Source: Tenderia sp965602225
GTDB lineage: Bacteria > Pseudomonadota > Gammaproteobacteria > Tenderiales > Tenderiaceae
Length of the DNA stretch: 53,160 bases
Direction: 5' to 3'
Assembly (NCBI GenBank): GCA_965602225.1
Contig: CBFCYE010000017.1
Coordinates: 1 to 53,160 of the forward strand
Shown: piece by piece, positions 7,755-16,925 of the stretch
Position numbering within the stretch: position 1 is the stretch's first letter
Layout of the letters: each line of letters begins with the position of its first letter
Program-made: the position numbers and the translations under genes
Notes under the pieces: model-generated
Database searches by the model: none
Told to the model about the DNA's origin: nothing
The model's input: only the letters and a program-made list of their open reading frames with translations

Positions 7755-9029
7755 ATGGCACATATCGTCATCATGGGGGCTGGCACCGGTGGCCTGCCTG
7801 CGGCCTATGAAATGCGCGACGCTTTGGCTAAAGAGCATAAGGTCACGGTCATTCATGCTGTGGACTACTTCCAGTTTGTCCCCTCCAACCCCTGGGTTGG
7901 TGTTGGTTGGCGCAGCCGCGATGACATCACCTTTCCTTTACGCCCCTGCCTGGAACGCAAAGGCATCGATTTCATCGCCCAGCCGGTTGCCAAGATTGAT
8001 GCCGACAACAGCAGCCTGGAACTGGCCAATAGTGAAACCGTTAGCTACGATTTTTTGCTCATAGCCACCGGTCCCAAGCTGGCCTTTGAAGAGGTGGAAG
8101 GGCTAGGCCCGCAGGGCCACACCACTTCGGTTTGCAGCGTCGACCACGCCGAACAATCCCACAGTCAGTATCAACAGCTCGTCGCCAGCCCCGGCCCGGT
8201 GGCAATCGGTGCGGTACAGGGCGCCAGCTGCTTCGGCCCGGCCTATGAATATGCCTTTATCGTCGATACCGACCTGCGCAGGCGCAAACTACGCGACCAG
8301 GTGCCCATGACCTATATCACCAGCGAACCCTACATCGGCCATCTCGGCCTCGGCGGTGTTGGCGACTCCAAGGGCATGTTGGAATCAGAACTACGCAGCC
8401 GTCATATCAAATGGATCACCAACGCCAAGGTCGACCGGGTCGAGGCCGGCATGATGTTTGTCTCCGAACACAATGAGACTGGCGAGGCAATCAAACAACA
8501 CGAAGTGCCATTCAACTACTCGATGATGCTACCCGCCTTCAAGGGGGTTGATGCTGTAGCTGCAATCAAAGAGATGTGCAACCCACGCGGCTTTGTCATT
8601 GTCGATGAACACCAACGCAGCCCCAAATATGCCAACATCTATTCCGCGGGTGTCTGTATCGCCATTCCGCCTGTGGAAGTCACACCTGTGCCCACCGGCA
8701 CACCCAAAACCGGTTATATGATTGAGTCCATGATCACCGCTGTGGTGCAAAACATTCGGGAAGAACTGGCCGGCCAGCAACCGACCCACAAAGCCACCTG
8801 GAATGCCATTTGCCTGGCTGACATGGGCGACACCGGCGCAGCCTTTGTCGCCCTGCCGCAAATCCCGCCGCGCAACGTCAATTGGTTCAAGAAAGGTAAA
8901 TGGGTACACGTGGCCAAGGTCGCCTTTGAGAAATACTTCATCCGCAAGATGAAAAATGGTTCATCCGAACCCGTGTTTGAGAAATTCATACTCAAGACTC
9001 TCGGCATCGGCCGCCTGAAAGACAAATAA
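7755..9029 (+). CDS. sqr: Sulfide:quinone oxidoreductase, type I
   Basis: Membrane-associated flavoprotein that oxidises sulfide to polysulfide or sulfur and reduces quinone. The 424-residue product begins with the FAD-binding motif IVIMGAGTGGLPAAYE and has the FQFVPSNPWVGVGW segment of type I enzymes. All three redox cysteines are present: Cys127 (TTSVCSVDHA), Cys159 (GASCFGPAYEY) and Cys353 (WNAICLADMGD). The C-terminal amphipathic helices (VAKVAFEKYFIRKM) would hold it to the inner membrane. The pattern follows the Acidithiobacillus ferrooxidans enzyme closely, as I remember it. RBS GGAG seven bases upstream. Single gene, with no sulfur-oxidation neighbours. Confidence 0.93.
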   Translation: MAHIVIMGAGTGGLPAAYEMRDALAKEHKVTVIHAVDYFQFVPSNPWVGVGWRSRDDITFPLRPCLERKGIDFIAQPVAKIDADNSSLELANSETVSYDFLLIATGPKLAFEEVEGLGPQGHTTSVCSVDHAEQSHSQYQQLVASPGPVAIGAVQGASCFGPAYEYAFIVDTDLRRRKLRDQVPMTYITSEPYIGHLGLGGVGDSKGMLESELRSRHIKWITNAKVDRVEAGMMFVSEHNETGEAIKQHEVPFNYSMMLPAFKGVDAVAAIKEMCNPRGFVIVDEHQRSPKYANIYSAGVCIAIPPVEVTPVPTGTPKTGYMIESMITAVVQNIREELAGQQPTHKATWNAICLADMGDTGAAFVALPQIPPRNVNWFKKGKWVHVAKVAFEKYFIRKMKNGSSEPVFEKFILKTLGIGRLKDK

Positions 9030-9189
9030 GGCATCACCATTCTCCCGCGGCAGCTTTGCAAACAACAGAGCTGCCGAATTTTTCATCTCCAGCCCCACAG
9101 TCAGTTAAAATGACAAACACAACAATCCGTAGTCATTGTTTTAGCCAACCCGCCGATAGCATTACCAAGACAACTTGCACAATCAAGCC

Positions 9190-10272
9190 ATGCCTGCCAA
9201 TTCAAGCGACAACCACATCAACTTCGACAAACCAGGCTTCAGCCCGGATGCTGCACAACAGCAGGCCATCGCCCGATTCCAGCAACTCTATCAGGCCCTC
9301 AACAGCGAACAACCCAAAACCGGGCTGATTGGCCGTCTGCTAAAACGAAAACCTGACGCAATTAACGGCCTCTACATTTGGGGCGGCGTTGGTCGCGGCA
9401 AGACCTATCTGATGGATCACTTTTTTGAAGCCCTGCCCTTTACCGAAAAGCGACGCATGCATTTTCATCGCTTTATGCAGGAAATTCATAACGAACTTAC
9501 CACTCTGCCTAAAAGCCCTGACCCACTGGCTATTATTGCCAAACGCCTGGCCGACAAAACCCGCCTACTGTGCCTGGACGAGTTTCATGTGCAGGATATT
9601 GGCGATGCCATGTTGCTGGCCGGTTTTCTAAAAACCATTTTTGAAAACGGCGTTACCCTCGTCACCACATCCAACATCCCGGCTGATGAACTTTACAAAA
9701 ACGGCTTACAACGCGAACGCTTTCTGGCGGCTATTGAGCTTATAAAACAACATACCGAAGAGCTGCATCTGGATGGCGACAAGGACTATCGCACTGAACT
9801 GCTTGAACGCACCGGCACCTATCACCTCAGCAATAACAACACTGAAACCTTAATGAAACAACAGTTCCAATCTCTGGCCCCTGACAACATCACCATGGCG
9901 GCCACAATCCACATCAACAAACGCGACATCAATGCGGTTGCCATGAGTGACGATGTGGTCTGGTTCGATTTTTCGGCAATCTGCGAAACACCACGCTCAG
10001 CCAGCGATTATCTTGAAATTGCCCGCGACTATCACACCGTCATGATTAGCAGCACACCCATACTCAGTGAAGCCAAGGACGATGTTGCACAACGTTTTAT
10101 CCATCTGGTTGATGCACTCTATGATCACAGCGTCAAAACAATCATCAGCGCCGATTGCAGGCCCAGCGAACTCTATTCAGGCAAACGTCATGCTTTCGCC
10201 TTTCGGCGCACCATCAGTCGTTTGCAGGAAATGGCCAGTGAGGTATATTTATCCAAGGCACACCGGGCATAA
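9190..10272 (+). CDS. zapE: Cell division protein ZapE (AFG1-like ATPase)
   Basis: AAA-type ATPase of about 360 residues reported to act on the FtsZ ring and related to mitochondrial AFG1. Walker A is GGVGRGKT, Walker B LLCLDEFHVQD, followed by the sensor segment VTLVTTSNIPADELYKNGLQ (20 residues). The C-terminal FSAICETPRSASDYLEIA block is also characteristic. No good Shine-Dalgarno sequence is seen; I use the ATG at 9190, five codons inside the longest frame, which opens with TTG. The TPR glycosyltransferase gene follows after 48 bases on the same strand. Confidence 0.92.
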   Translation: MPANSSDNHINFDKPGFSPDAAQQQAIARFQQLYQALNSEQPKTGLIGRLLKRKPDAINGLYIWGGVGRGKTYLMDHFFEALPFTEKRRMHFHRFMQEIHNELTTLPKSPDPLAIIAKRLADKTRLLCLDEFHVQDIGDAMLLAGFLKTIFENGVTLVTTSNIPADELYKNGLQRERFLAAIELIKQHTEELHLDGDKDYRTELLERTGTYHLSNNNTETLMKQQFQSLAPDNITMAATIHINKRDINAVAMSDDVVWFDFSAICETPRSASDYLEIARDYHTVMISSTPILSEAKDDVAQRFIHLVDALYDHSVKTIISADCRPSELYSGKRHAFAFRRTISRLQEMASEVYLSKAHRA

Positions 10273-10320
10273 TCGATCCCCACCTCTGATAAACCAATCA
10301 ACAACGATATTAATAAAATT

Positions 10321-12426
10321 GTGACCCCTGAAAACACAACCCTGCCAGCCAGCGCTCTGTTAAAACAAGCCGTCAACCTACATCAACAGGGCAAACTGCA
10401 AAAAGCCTTGAGGGCATATCAACGCGTCTTAAAGGCAGAGCCAAAAAACTTTCTCGCCCTGGATAGCCTTGGCACACTGCATGGGCAGATGGGAAAGTTC
10501 GATGCTGCTCTAAATTGCTTTTCACAAGCCGCCGTAATTCAGCCCAACGACTTCGCGGTTCATTTCAATCGCGGTATCGCATTTAAAGAACTCAACCGTC
10601 TCAACGATGCCCTGGATTGCTTTGCCAAAGCCATCGCATTAAACCCAAACTTTGCCGAAGCCTACAACAGTCAGGGCGCCGTACTTAGACAACTGGGCCG
10701 AACTAAAGAAGCCTTGGCCAGTTTCGACAAGGCCATCAAATTAAAACCAAACTTTGCCAACGCCTATAACAATCGAGGCGTTAACTTGTTTGAGATGCAG
10801 CAACAATTTGAACAAGCACTTGCCGACTTCAATCAGGCCGCAGCACTCAACCCCGGCTTTGCCGAGGCCTATTACAATCGCGGCATGTTATTAAATAAAA
10901 TGCGACACAATGACCAGGCAATCGCCAGTTACGACCAGGCCATCGCCATTAAACCCGATTATGCAGACGCCTTTCACAACCGGGGAAATATCCTCAGAGA
11001 CCTTAAACGCTATGAAGAGTCCCTGAGCAGTTACAACAAGGCCATAGAGATCAACCCAAACCATCCCTATGCCCATGCTGATCGCTTGCTTGCCCAGATG
11101 TATATCTGCGATTGGGAGGGGTTTAATCCACGCGTAAAAAAACTAATGCAAAGCCTGGATAAAAATATCCCAGCAATACCGCCGTTTCATTTACTTGCAC
11201 TGCCCGCCAGCGCCGAGCAATTAAAAAAATCTGCCACACTTTTCGCAGCAGCCAAATATCCAGCGGCACAACAAGCGCTATGGAATGGCGAACACTATTC
11301 TCATCAGCGACTACGCATTGGTTATTTCTCAGCTGACTTTCATAATCACGCCACCGCTTACCTAATGGCAGAGCTGTTTGAGAGTCATAATCGCAACCAG
11401 TTTGAAATCTTTGCCTTCTCTTTTGGCCCGGCAACTCAGGACGAGATGCAAACCCGATTGGCAAAAAGTTTTGATCACTTCTTTGATCTCTCCAAACTAA
11501 GTGATCATGAAATCGCAGCAAAGGCGCGTGAACTTGAAATTGATATCGCCATCGACCTCAAGGGCTACACCCAGGATAGTCGCCCCGAAATATTTGCTCT
11601 GCGGCCCGCACCACTACAGGTCAACTACCTTGGTTTTCCAGGAACGATGGCCGCCCCCTACATCGACTACATAATCGGTGATCCCGTTGTCACCCCAGCA
11701 GCGCATTTCAACATGTACAGTGAAAAGGTTGTTCAGCTACCACACTGTTATCAGGTCAATGACTCGCAGCGCCAGATTGCCGAACAGACGCCATCGCGCC
11801 AACAGCTTGGACTACCAGAAACAGGCTTTGTGTTTTGTTGTTTCAACAACAGCTTCAAAATCACACCCGACGTATTCAGTCTATGGATGCGACTACTATC
11901 GAAAGTTGATGACAGCGTTTTATGGTTATTTGAAGGCAATAAAAGTGTTTGCCACAATCTGCGGCTACAGGCGCAAAAACACGGTATTACCCCTGAGCGG
12001 CTGGTTTTTGCGCCAAAAATGGAATTGGCCGAACACCTGGCACGACACAAACACGCCGACCTATTTCTGGATACGTTCTACTATAACGCCCACACCACGG
12101 CCAGTGATGCATTATGGGCCGGACTGCCAGTGCTCACCTGTCTGGGCAATACCTTTGCCAGCCGGGTTGCCGCCAGCCTGTTGCAGGCCATTGGGCTAGC
12201 CGAGTTAATCACTCACAGCCATGACGAATATGAAGCACTTGCTCTAGACCTGGCCAAGCATCCAGAGAAAATTGCTGCCATCAAACAAAAACTGGCAGAC
12301 AACCGTTTAACGCAGCCGCTATTCAATACCGAGTTATTCAGACAACAGCTTGAATCGGCCTATCGCCAAATGTGGCAGCGCCATCAAGAGGGTCTGGCGC
12401 CGGAGCATATTGTCATCACCAGCTAG
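10321..12426 (+). CDS. TPR / SPINDLY-type O-GlcNAc transferase-like protein
   Basis: A 701-residue protein with seven tetratricopeptide repeats at about residues 10-250 (repeat ends such as KAIALNPN, KAIKLKPN, QAIAIKPD), a linker, and a C-terminal GT41 glycosyltransferase region. GT41 landmarks are LRIGYFSADFHNHATAYL with its His, the NYLGFPGTM loop, and DLFLDTFYYNAHTTASDALW for UDP-sugar binding. Such enzymes transfer a sugar from a nucleotide donor to Ser/Thr of proteins in the cytosol; substrate and sugar here are unknown. The start is a GTG at 10321 without a clear RBS. Its stop overlaps the convergent MORN lipoprotein gene by four bases. Confidence 0.9.
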   Translation: MTPENTTLPASALLKQAVNLHQQGKLQKALRAYQRVLKAEPKNFLALDSLGTLHGQMGKFDAALNCFSQAAVIQPNDFAVHFNRGIAFKELNRLNDALDCFAKAIALNPNFAEAYNSQGAVLRQLGRTKEALASFDKAIKLKPNFANAYNNRGVNLFEMQQQFEQALADFNQAAALNPGFAEAYYNRGMLLNKMRHNDQAIASYDQAIAIKPDYADAFHNRGNILRDLKRYEESLSSYNKAIEINPNHPYAHADRLLAQMYICDWEGFNPRVKKLMQSLDKNIPAIPPFHLLALPASAEQLKKSATLFAAAKYPAAQQALWNGEHYSHQRLRIGYFSADFHNHATAYLMAELFESHNRNQFEIFAFSFGPATQDEMQTRLAKSFDHFFDLSKLSDHEIAAKARELEIDIAIDLKGYTQDSRPEIFALRPAPLQVNYLGFPGTMAAPYIDYIIGDPVVTPAAHFNMYSEKVVQLPHCYQVNDSQRQIAEQTPSRQQLGLPETGFVFCCFNNSFKITPDVFSLWMRLLSKVDDSVLWLFEGNKSVCHNLRLQAQKHGITPERLVFAPKMELAEHLARHKHADLFLDTFYYNAHTTASDALWAGLPVLTCLGNTFASRVAASLLQAIGLAELITHSHDEYEALALDLAKHPEKIAAIKQKLADNRLTQPLFNTELFRQQLESAYRQMWQRHQEGLAPEHIVITS

Positions 12427-13163
12427 AGAAAAATAGCACTGACAACTTCGTAACTAACTTGGCGATTGTATTTATAGGCACACCTGGCCATAACGCTATG
12501 TTTAATACAGACACCCTCACCATGGCGCATTCCACTCTGAAAGCCACCATTGTAAACCTCACCACCAGGAAAGCTCATTTTACCCTTGCCATGGTAACGT
12601 CCGTCCCTGAACGCACCCTCATATTTAATACCATTGTTTAACGACAGGATGCCATCGCCATTCCAATAGCCATCTTTAAACTCACCTTCATAGATATTGC
12701 CATTTTCAAAACTATATCTACCATGGCCTTCATATTTGTCTTTTTTGAATTCGCCTTCATAGTGTCCCATACCAGGCTCAATCAACACCCCATAACCATC
12801 TCGCATACCTTTGGCAAATTCACCTTCATAGTGAGTCCCACCAGGCATGGTGGCCACACCTTCGCCATGCACTGCGCCGTCGATGTATTGCCCCTTGTAG
12901 ATGTGACCACTGTTTGAGTAATACTCACCATAACCATGCCGCACACCATCTTTAAATTCACCAACGTACTTGTCGCCATTCCTTCTGATCAGTACACCCT
13001 CACCATTAAACCGACCTTCGCTGAAATAGCCCTCATAAACAGCACCATCGGGCAAACTCATTTTGCCGTAACCATTCTGCACATTGGCATAGCGCTGTTC
13101 CGGGTGAACAGCGCATCCTGGTAAAAACAGAAGCACCATCAAAATCAGAGAGGCATAAGACAT
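12423..13163 (-). CDS. MORN-repeat outer-surface lipoprotein
   Basis: A 246-residue predicted lipoprotein: signal peptide MSYASLILMVLLFLPGC with a lipobox LPGC, then about eight MORN repeats of 23 residues (YEGYFSEGRFNGEG, YVGEFKDGVRHGYG, YEGEFKDGYWNGDG and so on) filling nearly the whole mature protein. MORN repeats are binding or membrane-contact modules; no enzyme domain is present. The Asn/Ala after the lipobox Cys (CAVHP) does not carry the inner-membrane Asp signal, so outer-membrane location is likely. I use the ATG at 13163; the longer frame starts with TTG at 13178. A perfect AT-rich palindrome sits about 95 bases upstream. Confidence 0.85.
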   Translation of the reverse strand: MSYASLILMVLLFLPGCAVHPEQRYANVQNGYGKMSLPDGAVYEGYFSEGRFNGEGVLIRRNGDKYVGEFKDGVRHGYGEYYSNSGHIYKGQYIDGAVHGEGVATMPGGTHYEGEFAKGMRDGYGVLIEPGMGHYEGEFKKDKYEGHGRYSFENGNIYEGEFKDGYWNGDGILSLNNGIKYEGAFRDGRYHGKGKMSFPGGEVYNGGFQSGMRHGEGVCIKHSVMARCAYKYNRQVSYEVVSAIFL

Positions 13164-13595
13164 GAAATAGGTAGGCAAACTTTAAGGGTTAAAAATAATG
13201 CGATGAAATCTACATCATTCCAACCAAAAAGCAAGCCGCAGAAAACACAGTAAGATACTAATATTATTAGATAATATTACAGCATTAGGTAGATACGAGG
13301 CAGTTTAGGGGGAGTCTAAATTGAGAGCTTTTTCTATGGGTAAATTCACATAACGTTTATTGATTTTTATCTAACATTATCTTAACCAAAGACTACACTA
13401 GAATTTCAAGATGACACGAGCAACATTTAACAACACTCACTCATAGCCGCCCCCAATTCAGCCACTCTGATTTGCAAATCAATGTTAATTGTTGGCCGTC
13501 AGACATCCATTATTTTGCACCAACACCGATACCTCATACTGGAGACCACAAATCCCCATGCTTTTTTCTACAGCAGGAACGAGGGCAACCTAACA
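13164..13595. other. Long AT-rich intergenic region between divergent genes
   Basis: This stretch separates the leftward MORN lipoprotein gene from the rightward GNAT gene. It is much richer in A and T than its flanks and holds the palindrome at 13259-13279. TAGAAT at 13399-13404 could be a -10 for the GNAT gene but has no convincing -35. I see no credible coding sequence; the open frame running into the GNAT gene from 13482 lacks a start signal and coding character. Confidence 0.6.
13259..13279. promoter_or_regulatory. Perfect AT-rich inverted repeat, possible operator
   Basis: Two nine-base arms, TAATATTAT and ATAATATTA, are exact reverse complements around a TAG centre. It lies 95 bases before the MORN lipoprotein start. 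The symmetry suggests a dimeric regulator site, but chance palindromes are easier in AT-rich DNA, and no regulator gene is adjacent. Confidence 0.35.
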
Positions 13596-14537
13596 ATGAA
13601 AAAACCAATAACACTCCGCCCTCTACAAGACGCCGACATTCCAGAATATGCAGACATGCTATTCAGCTCTTTCAACTCATGGTATTGGCAACACGGCTGG
13701 GGCAAAAATTACTTTGGCTGCCAACCGCAAGAGACCGCCATCTTTTATGATATCTACAACGACCTGACGCCCGGACACAGCATCGCCGCGTTCGATAAAA
13801 CAACCGAGCAGATGATGGGGGCATGTTTCTATCACCCCAGAGAACACCATGTCTCGCTTGGCATTATGAGCGTACACCCAAACTACGGCAGCCAAGGCAT
13901 TGGCAAACAACTAGTCAAGCACATACTCGATTACACCCGAGACAATGACTACAGCTCCTGCCGACTGGTCAGCAGCGCCATCAACATGGATTCATTTTCT
14001 TTATACAACCGGGCAGGTTTTATTCCCCGAGTCACTTATCACGACATGGTGATAACCGTCCCCAGTGACGGCCTCAAGGGCATCACCGTTGCGGGAGAGG
14101 AAAAGGTAAGAGAGGCAACACTGGCAGACATCAACAACATGGGCGAACTCGAACTGGAAGTCAGCGGCATAAAGCGCGAAATTGATTATCGCTATGCCAT
14201 AGAAAACCCACGCGGGGTTTTACATACAACGGTTTACGAAAATGACCAATACGGCATTGACGGCTTTATGATTTCAGTAAAACACCCGGCCTTAAACATG
14301 CTTGGCCCATGCGTTGCGCGTACAGAAGAAATAGCCATCGCGCTGATACGAAAGGAACTGGAAAGATTCAGAGGCACCTGGTCCCTGTTTGCGATCCCGA
14401 TGGAAAAACGCAAAATGGTCGAGCAGATGTATGCCTGGAATGCGATTAATGTTGAGACCCACTTGAAAGAGGTCTGGGGTGAATTCTCTGGATTTAACGG
14501 CGTCAGTATGCCCAGCTTCCTGCCGGAAACCGGCTAA
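13596..14537 (+). CDS. GNAT-family N-acetyltransferase, two-domain
   Basis: A 313-residue protein. Residues about 5-155 form a complete GNAT domain with the acetyl-CoA loop MSVHPNYGSQGIGKQLV and the terminal LYNRAGFIPR motif. The second half (from about VREATLADINNMGELELE) begins like another GNAT domain but has no clear acetyl-CoA loop, so it is probably degenerate or structural. Substrate unknown. The ATG at 13596 has GAGG about a dozen bases upstream. Convergent with uup, separated by a stable hairpin. Confidence 0.85.
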   Translation: MKKPITLRPLQDADIPEYADMLFSSFNSWYWQHGWGKNYFGCQPQETAIFYDIYNDLTPGHSIAAFDKTTEQMMGACFYHPREHHVSLGIMSVHPNYGSQGIGKQLVKHILDYTRDNDYSSCRLVSSAINMDSFSLYNRAGFIPRVTYHDMVITVPSDGLKGITVAGEEKVREATLADINNMGELELEVSGIKREIDYRYAIENPRGVLHTTVYENDQYGIDGFMISVKHPALNMLGPCVARTEEIAIALIRKELERFRGTWSLFAIPMEKRKMVEQMYAWNAINVETHLKEVWGEFSGFNGVSMPSFLPETG

Positions 14538-14565
14538 GCCCTTCGTTCAGACAAAGGGCTTAGCC
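14532..14565. terminator. Stable hairpin between convergent genes
   Basis: Arms GGCTAAGCCCTT (14532-14543) and AAGGGCTTAGCC (14554-14565) pair perfectly over 12 bases with a ten-base loop. It overlaps the GNAT stop and precedes the uup stop on the other strand, so it could serve both. Neither side has a good T-tract, so efficiency is uncertain. Confidence 0.55.
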
Positions 14566-14572
14566 GCGCAAA

Positions 14573-16453
14573 CTAAGCCTGTAATGCCTCCAGGGCTTCC
14601 CAGCGCTCATAGCACTGCGCCAATTCAGCATCAATCGCTTCACTGCGGGCAGTCAGCTCAGTCACCTTAGCGGGATCTTTTTGATACAGCTCAGGATCGG
14701 CAAGACTTTTCTGAATCTGTTCCTGCTCTGCATCCAGCGTCTCTATTTGTTTTGGCAAGGCATCAAAGTCACGCTGATCGTTGTAACTCAGTTTCTTGCT
14801 GGTTTTGGCCTTAGGTTTTGATTTATCAGTTTTAGACGACGCTGGTTTGCTTTCTTGCTGAGCCCGCTGACGCAGCCAGTCATCATAACCACCGACATAA
14901 CTATTGACCTGGCCATCACCTTCAAACACCAAACTATCGGTAACCACATTATTGATGAAGGCACGGTCATGGCTGACCAACAACAGCGTGCCTTTGTATT
15001 CAATCAACAGCTCTTCCAGCAGTTCCAGGGTTTCCACATCCAGGTCATTGGTCGGTTCATCCATTACCAGCACATTGGCGGGCTTGGTAAACAGCTTGGC
15101 CAACAGCAGACGATTGCGTTCACCACCCGACAAAGCCTTAACTGGCGTACGCGCCCGTTGCGGTGAAAACAGAAAGTCCTGCATATAACTGATGACGTGA
15201 CGCGGGTGACCATTGATGATGATTTCATCACTGCCATCACCAATGTTTTCGATCACCGTTTTTTCGACATCAAGCTGGGCACGATGCTGATCGAAATAAG
15301 CAATCTCCAGCTTGGTACCCATCTTCACCGAACCTTGTTGCGGCTCAAGCTTGCCAAGCAGAATCTTCAGCAGGGTGGATTTACCAGCGCCATTCGGGCC
15401 GATAATACCGATTTTGTCTCCACGCAAAATAGTGGCCGAAAAGTCCTTGAGGATGTTCTTGTCACCATAACTCTGGCAGACACCTTCCAACTCGATGACG
15501 ATCTTGCCTGACGACTCGGCAGACTGGGTTTTGATATTGGCCGTACCGACGCGGTTGCGGCGTTCGCTATGCTCCTGACGCAGCGCCTTTAGCGCCCGAA
15601 CCCGGCCCTCGTTACGGGTACGACGAGCCTTGACCCCCTGACGAATCCACTTTTCTTCTTCGGCCAGTTTTTTATCAAACAGGGCATTGGAGGTTTCCTC
15701 GGACTCAAGGGCAGCCTCTTTACGTTCCAGATAGGTGGCGTAATTACCGGGCCAAGAGGTCAAACAGCCACGATCGAGGTCAATGATGCGTGTCGCCAGA
15801 TGCTGCAACAACATCCGGTCATGGGTAACAAACAGCAGCGTCGCCTTATAGTTGAGCAGGAAGTCTTCCATCCAACTAATGGCATCGATATCGAGATGAT
15901 TGGTAGGTTCGTCGAGCAGCAACAGATCGGGGTCCAGCACTAAGGCCTGGGCCAACAGCACGCGCCGCTTCATACCACCAGACAGGGAGCTGAACTCATC
16001 ATCGGCAGGCAGTTCCAAGCGAGAGATCATGGTATCGACACGCTGAGAGGCATCCCAACCGTCGCAGGCCTCCAGCGCATGCTGCGCACGCCCCAGCTCT
16101 TCCATGGCGGCATCACTATAATCTGTCGCCAAGGCATGGCTGGCATGGTGATAGCGACTCAACATCTCGCCCTGCTGACCGAGGCCATCTGCGATCACGT
16201 CATAGACCGAACCCGTGGTGTCGTGCGGCACCTCCTGCTTCAGGCGGGTCACTACCAACCCTTGCTGGCGTTCAATCTGGCCATCATCGGGGGTGATCTT
16301 ACCAGCCAACACCTTCATCAGGGTCGACTTGCCTGCGCCATTGCGGCCCACCAAACAAACCCGTTCACCGGGATCGATCTGCAGATTCAAACCATCTAAT
16401 AGTGGCGCGCCACCGAAACTGACCACTACATCGCGCAAGGTAATTAAAGCCAT
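14573..16453 (-). CDS. uup: ABC-F family ATPase Uup
   Basis: A 626-residue soluble protein with two ATP-binding cassettes and no membrane segment. Walker A motifs are GRNGAGKST (about residue 36) and GPNGAGKST (about 355); signature motifs are LSGGMKRR and LSGGERNR; Walker B are LLLDEPTNHLD and LVMDEPTNDLD. A charged linker (EEKWIRQGVKARRTRNEGR) lies between the cassettes, and a Lys-rich, coiled-coil C-terminal domain of about 90 residues follows, as in Uup. Uup is linked to ribosome function and to suppression of transposon excision. Single-gene unit; the C-terminal domain favours Uup over EttA-type paralogs. Confidence 0.93.
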   Translation of the reverse strand: MALITLRDVVVSFGGAPLLDGLNLQIDPGERVCLVGRNGAGKSTLMKVLAGKITPDDGQIERQQGLVVTRLKQEVPHDTTGSVYDVIADGLGQQGEMLSRYHHASHALATDYSDAAMEELGRAQHALEACDGWDASQRVDTMISRLELPADDEFSSLSGGMKRRVLLAQALVLDPDLLLLDEPTNHLDIDAISWMEDFLLNYKATLLFVTHDRMLLQHLATRIIDLDRGCLTSWPGNYATYLERKEAALESEETSNALFDKKLAEEEKWIRQGVKARRTRNEGRVRALKALRQEHSERRNRVGTANIKTQSAESSGKIVIELEGVCQSYGDKNILKDFSATILRGDKIGIIGPNGAGKSTLLKILLGKLEPQQGSVKMGTKLEIAYFDQHRAQLDVEKTVIENIGDGSDEIIINGHPRHVISYMQDFLFSPQRARTPVKALSGGERNRLLLAKLFTKPANVLVMDEPTNDLDVETLELLEELLIEYKGTLLLVSHDRAFINNVVTDSLVFEGDGQVNSYVGGYDDWLRQRAQQESKPASSKTDKSKPKAKTSKKLSYNDQRDFDALPKQIETLDAEQEQIQKSLADPELYQKDPAKVTELTARSEAIDAELAQCYERWEALEALQA

Positions 16454-16499
16454 AACAACTCCATATTTTGATGGGCGCTATGGTACTGCCATTCCCTAT

Positions 16500-16925
16500 C
16501 TATAGATACTCTTCGATGCGCTCGATAAAACTGCGGATCTCATCGCGAACACGGCGATAGTGCCCCAATGCCTCTTCCTCACTGCCAGCCTGTTTGGCCA
16601 ATTTGGGTGGATCATCAAAACCGACATGGATCAGTTTCGGAGCCCCCGTGAAGACCGGGCAGTTCTCGTCTGCATGACCACAGACGGTAAATACCACATC
16701 AAACTCCACCCCCAGATCATTAACATTGTCCGAGGTGTGCCCCGAAATATCCACCCCGGCCTCAGCCATCACCTTGAGTGCACTGGGATTGAGGCCGTGG
16801 GTCTCGATGCCGGCAGACCAGAAATTATATTTATCGCCTTTCAGCGCCTTGGCCCAGCCCTCGGCCATCTGACTGCGGCAGGAGTTGCCGGTACATAGAA
16901 ATAGAATATTCAACTTTTTATTCAT
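16500..16925 (-). CDS. arsC: Arsenate reductase, thioredoxin-coupled (LMW-PTP fold)
   Basis: Reduces arsenate to arsenite, which is then exported or trapped. The 141-residue product starts with the phosphate loop CTGNSCRS (Cys11) and has the relay cysteines Cys82 and Cys89 in VCGHADENCP, the three-cysteine set of the thioredoxin-dependent class rather than the glutaredoxin class. A phosphatase of this fold would not keep that pair. Its ATG overlaps the stop of the upstream TetR-type regulator (ATGA), so the two are translated together. No ArsR, ArsB or Acr3 gene is seen in the window. Confidence 0.92.
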   Translation of the reverse strand: MNKKLNILFLCTGNSCRSQMAEGWAKALKGDKYNFWSAGIETHGLNPSALKVMAEAGVDISGHTSDNVNDLGVEFDVVFTVCGHADENCPVFTGAPKLIHVGFDDPPKLAKQAGSEEEALGHYRRVRDEIRSFIERIEEYL

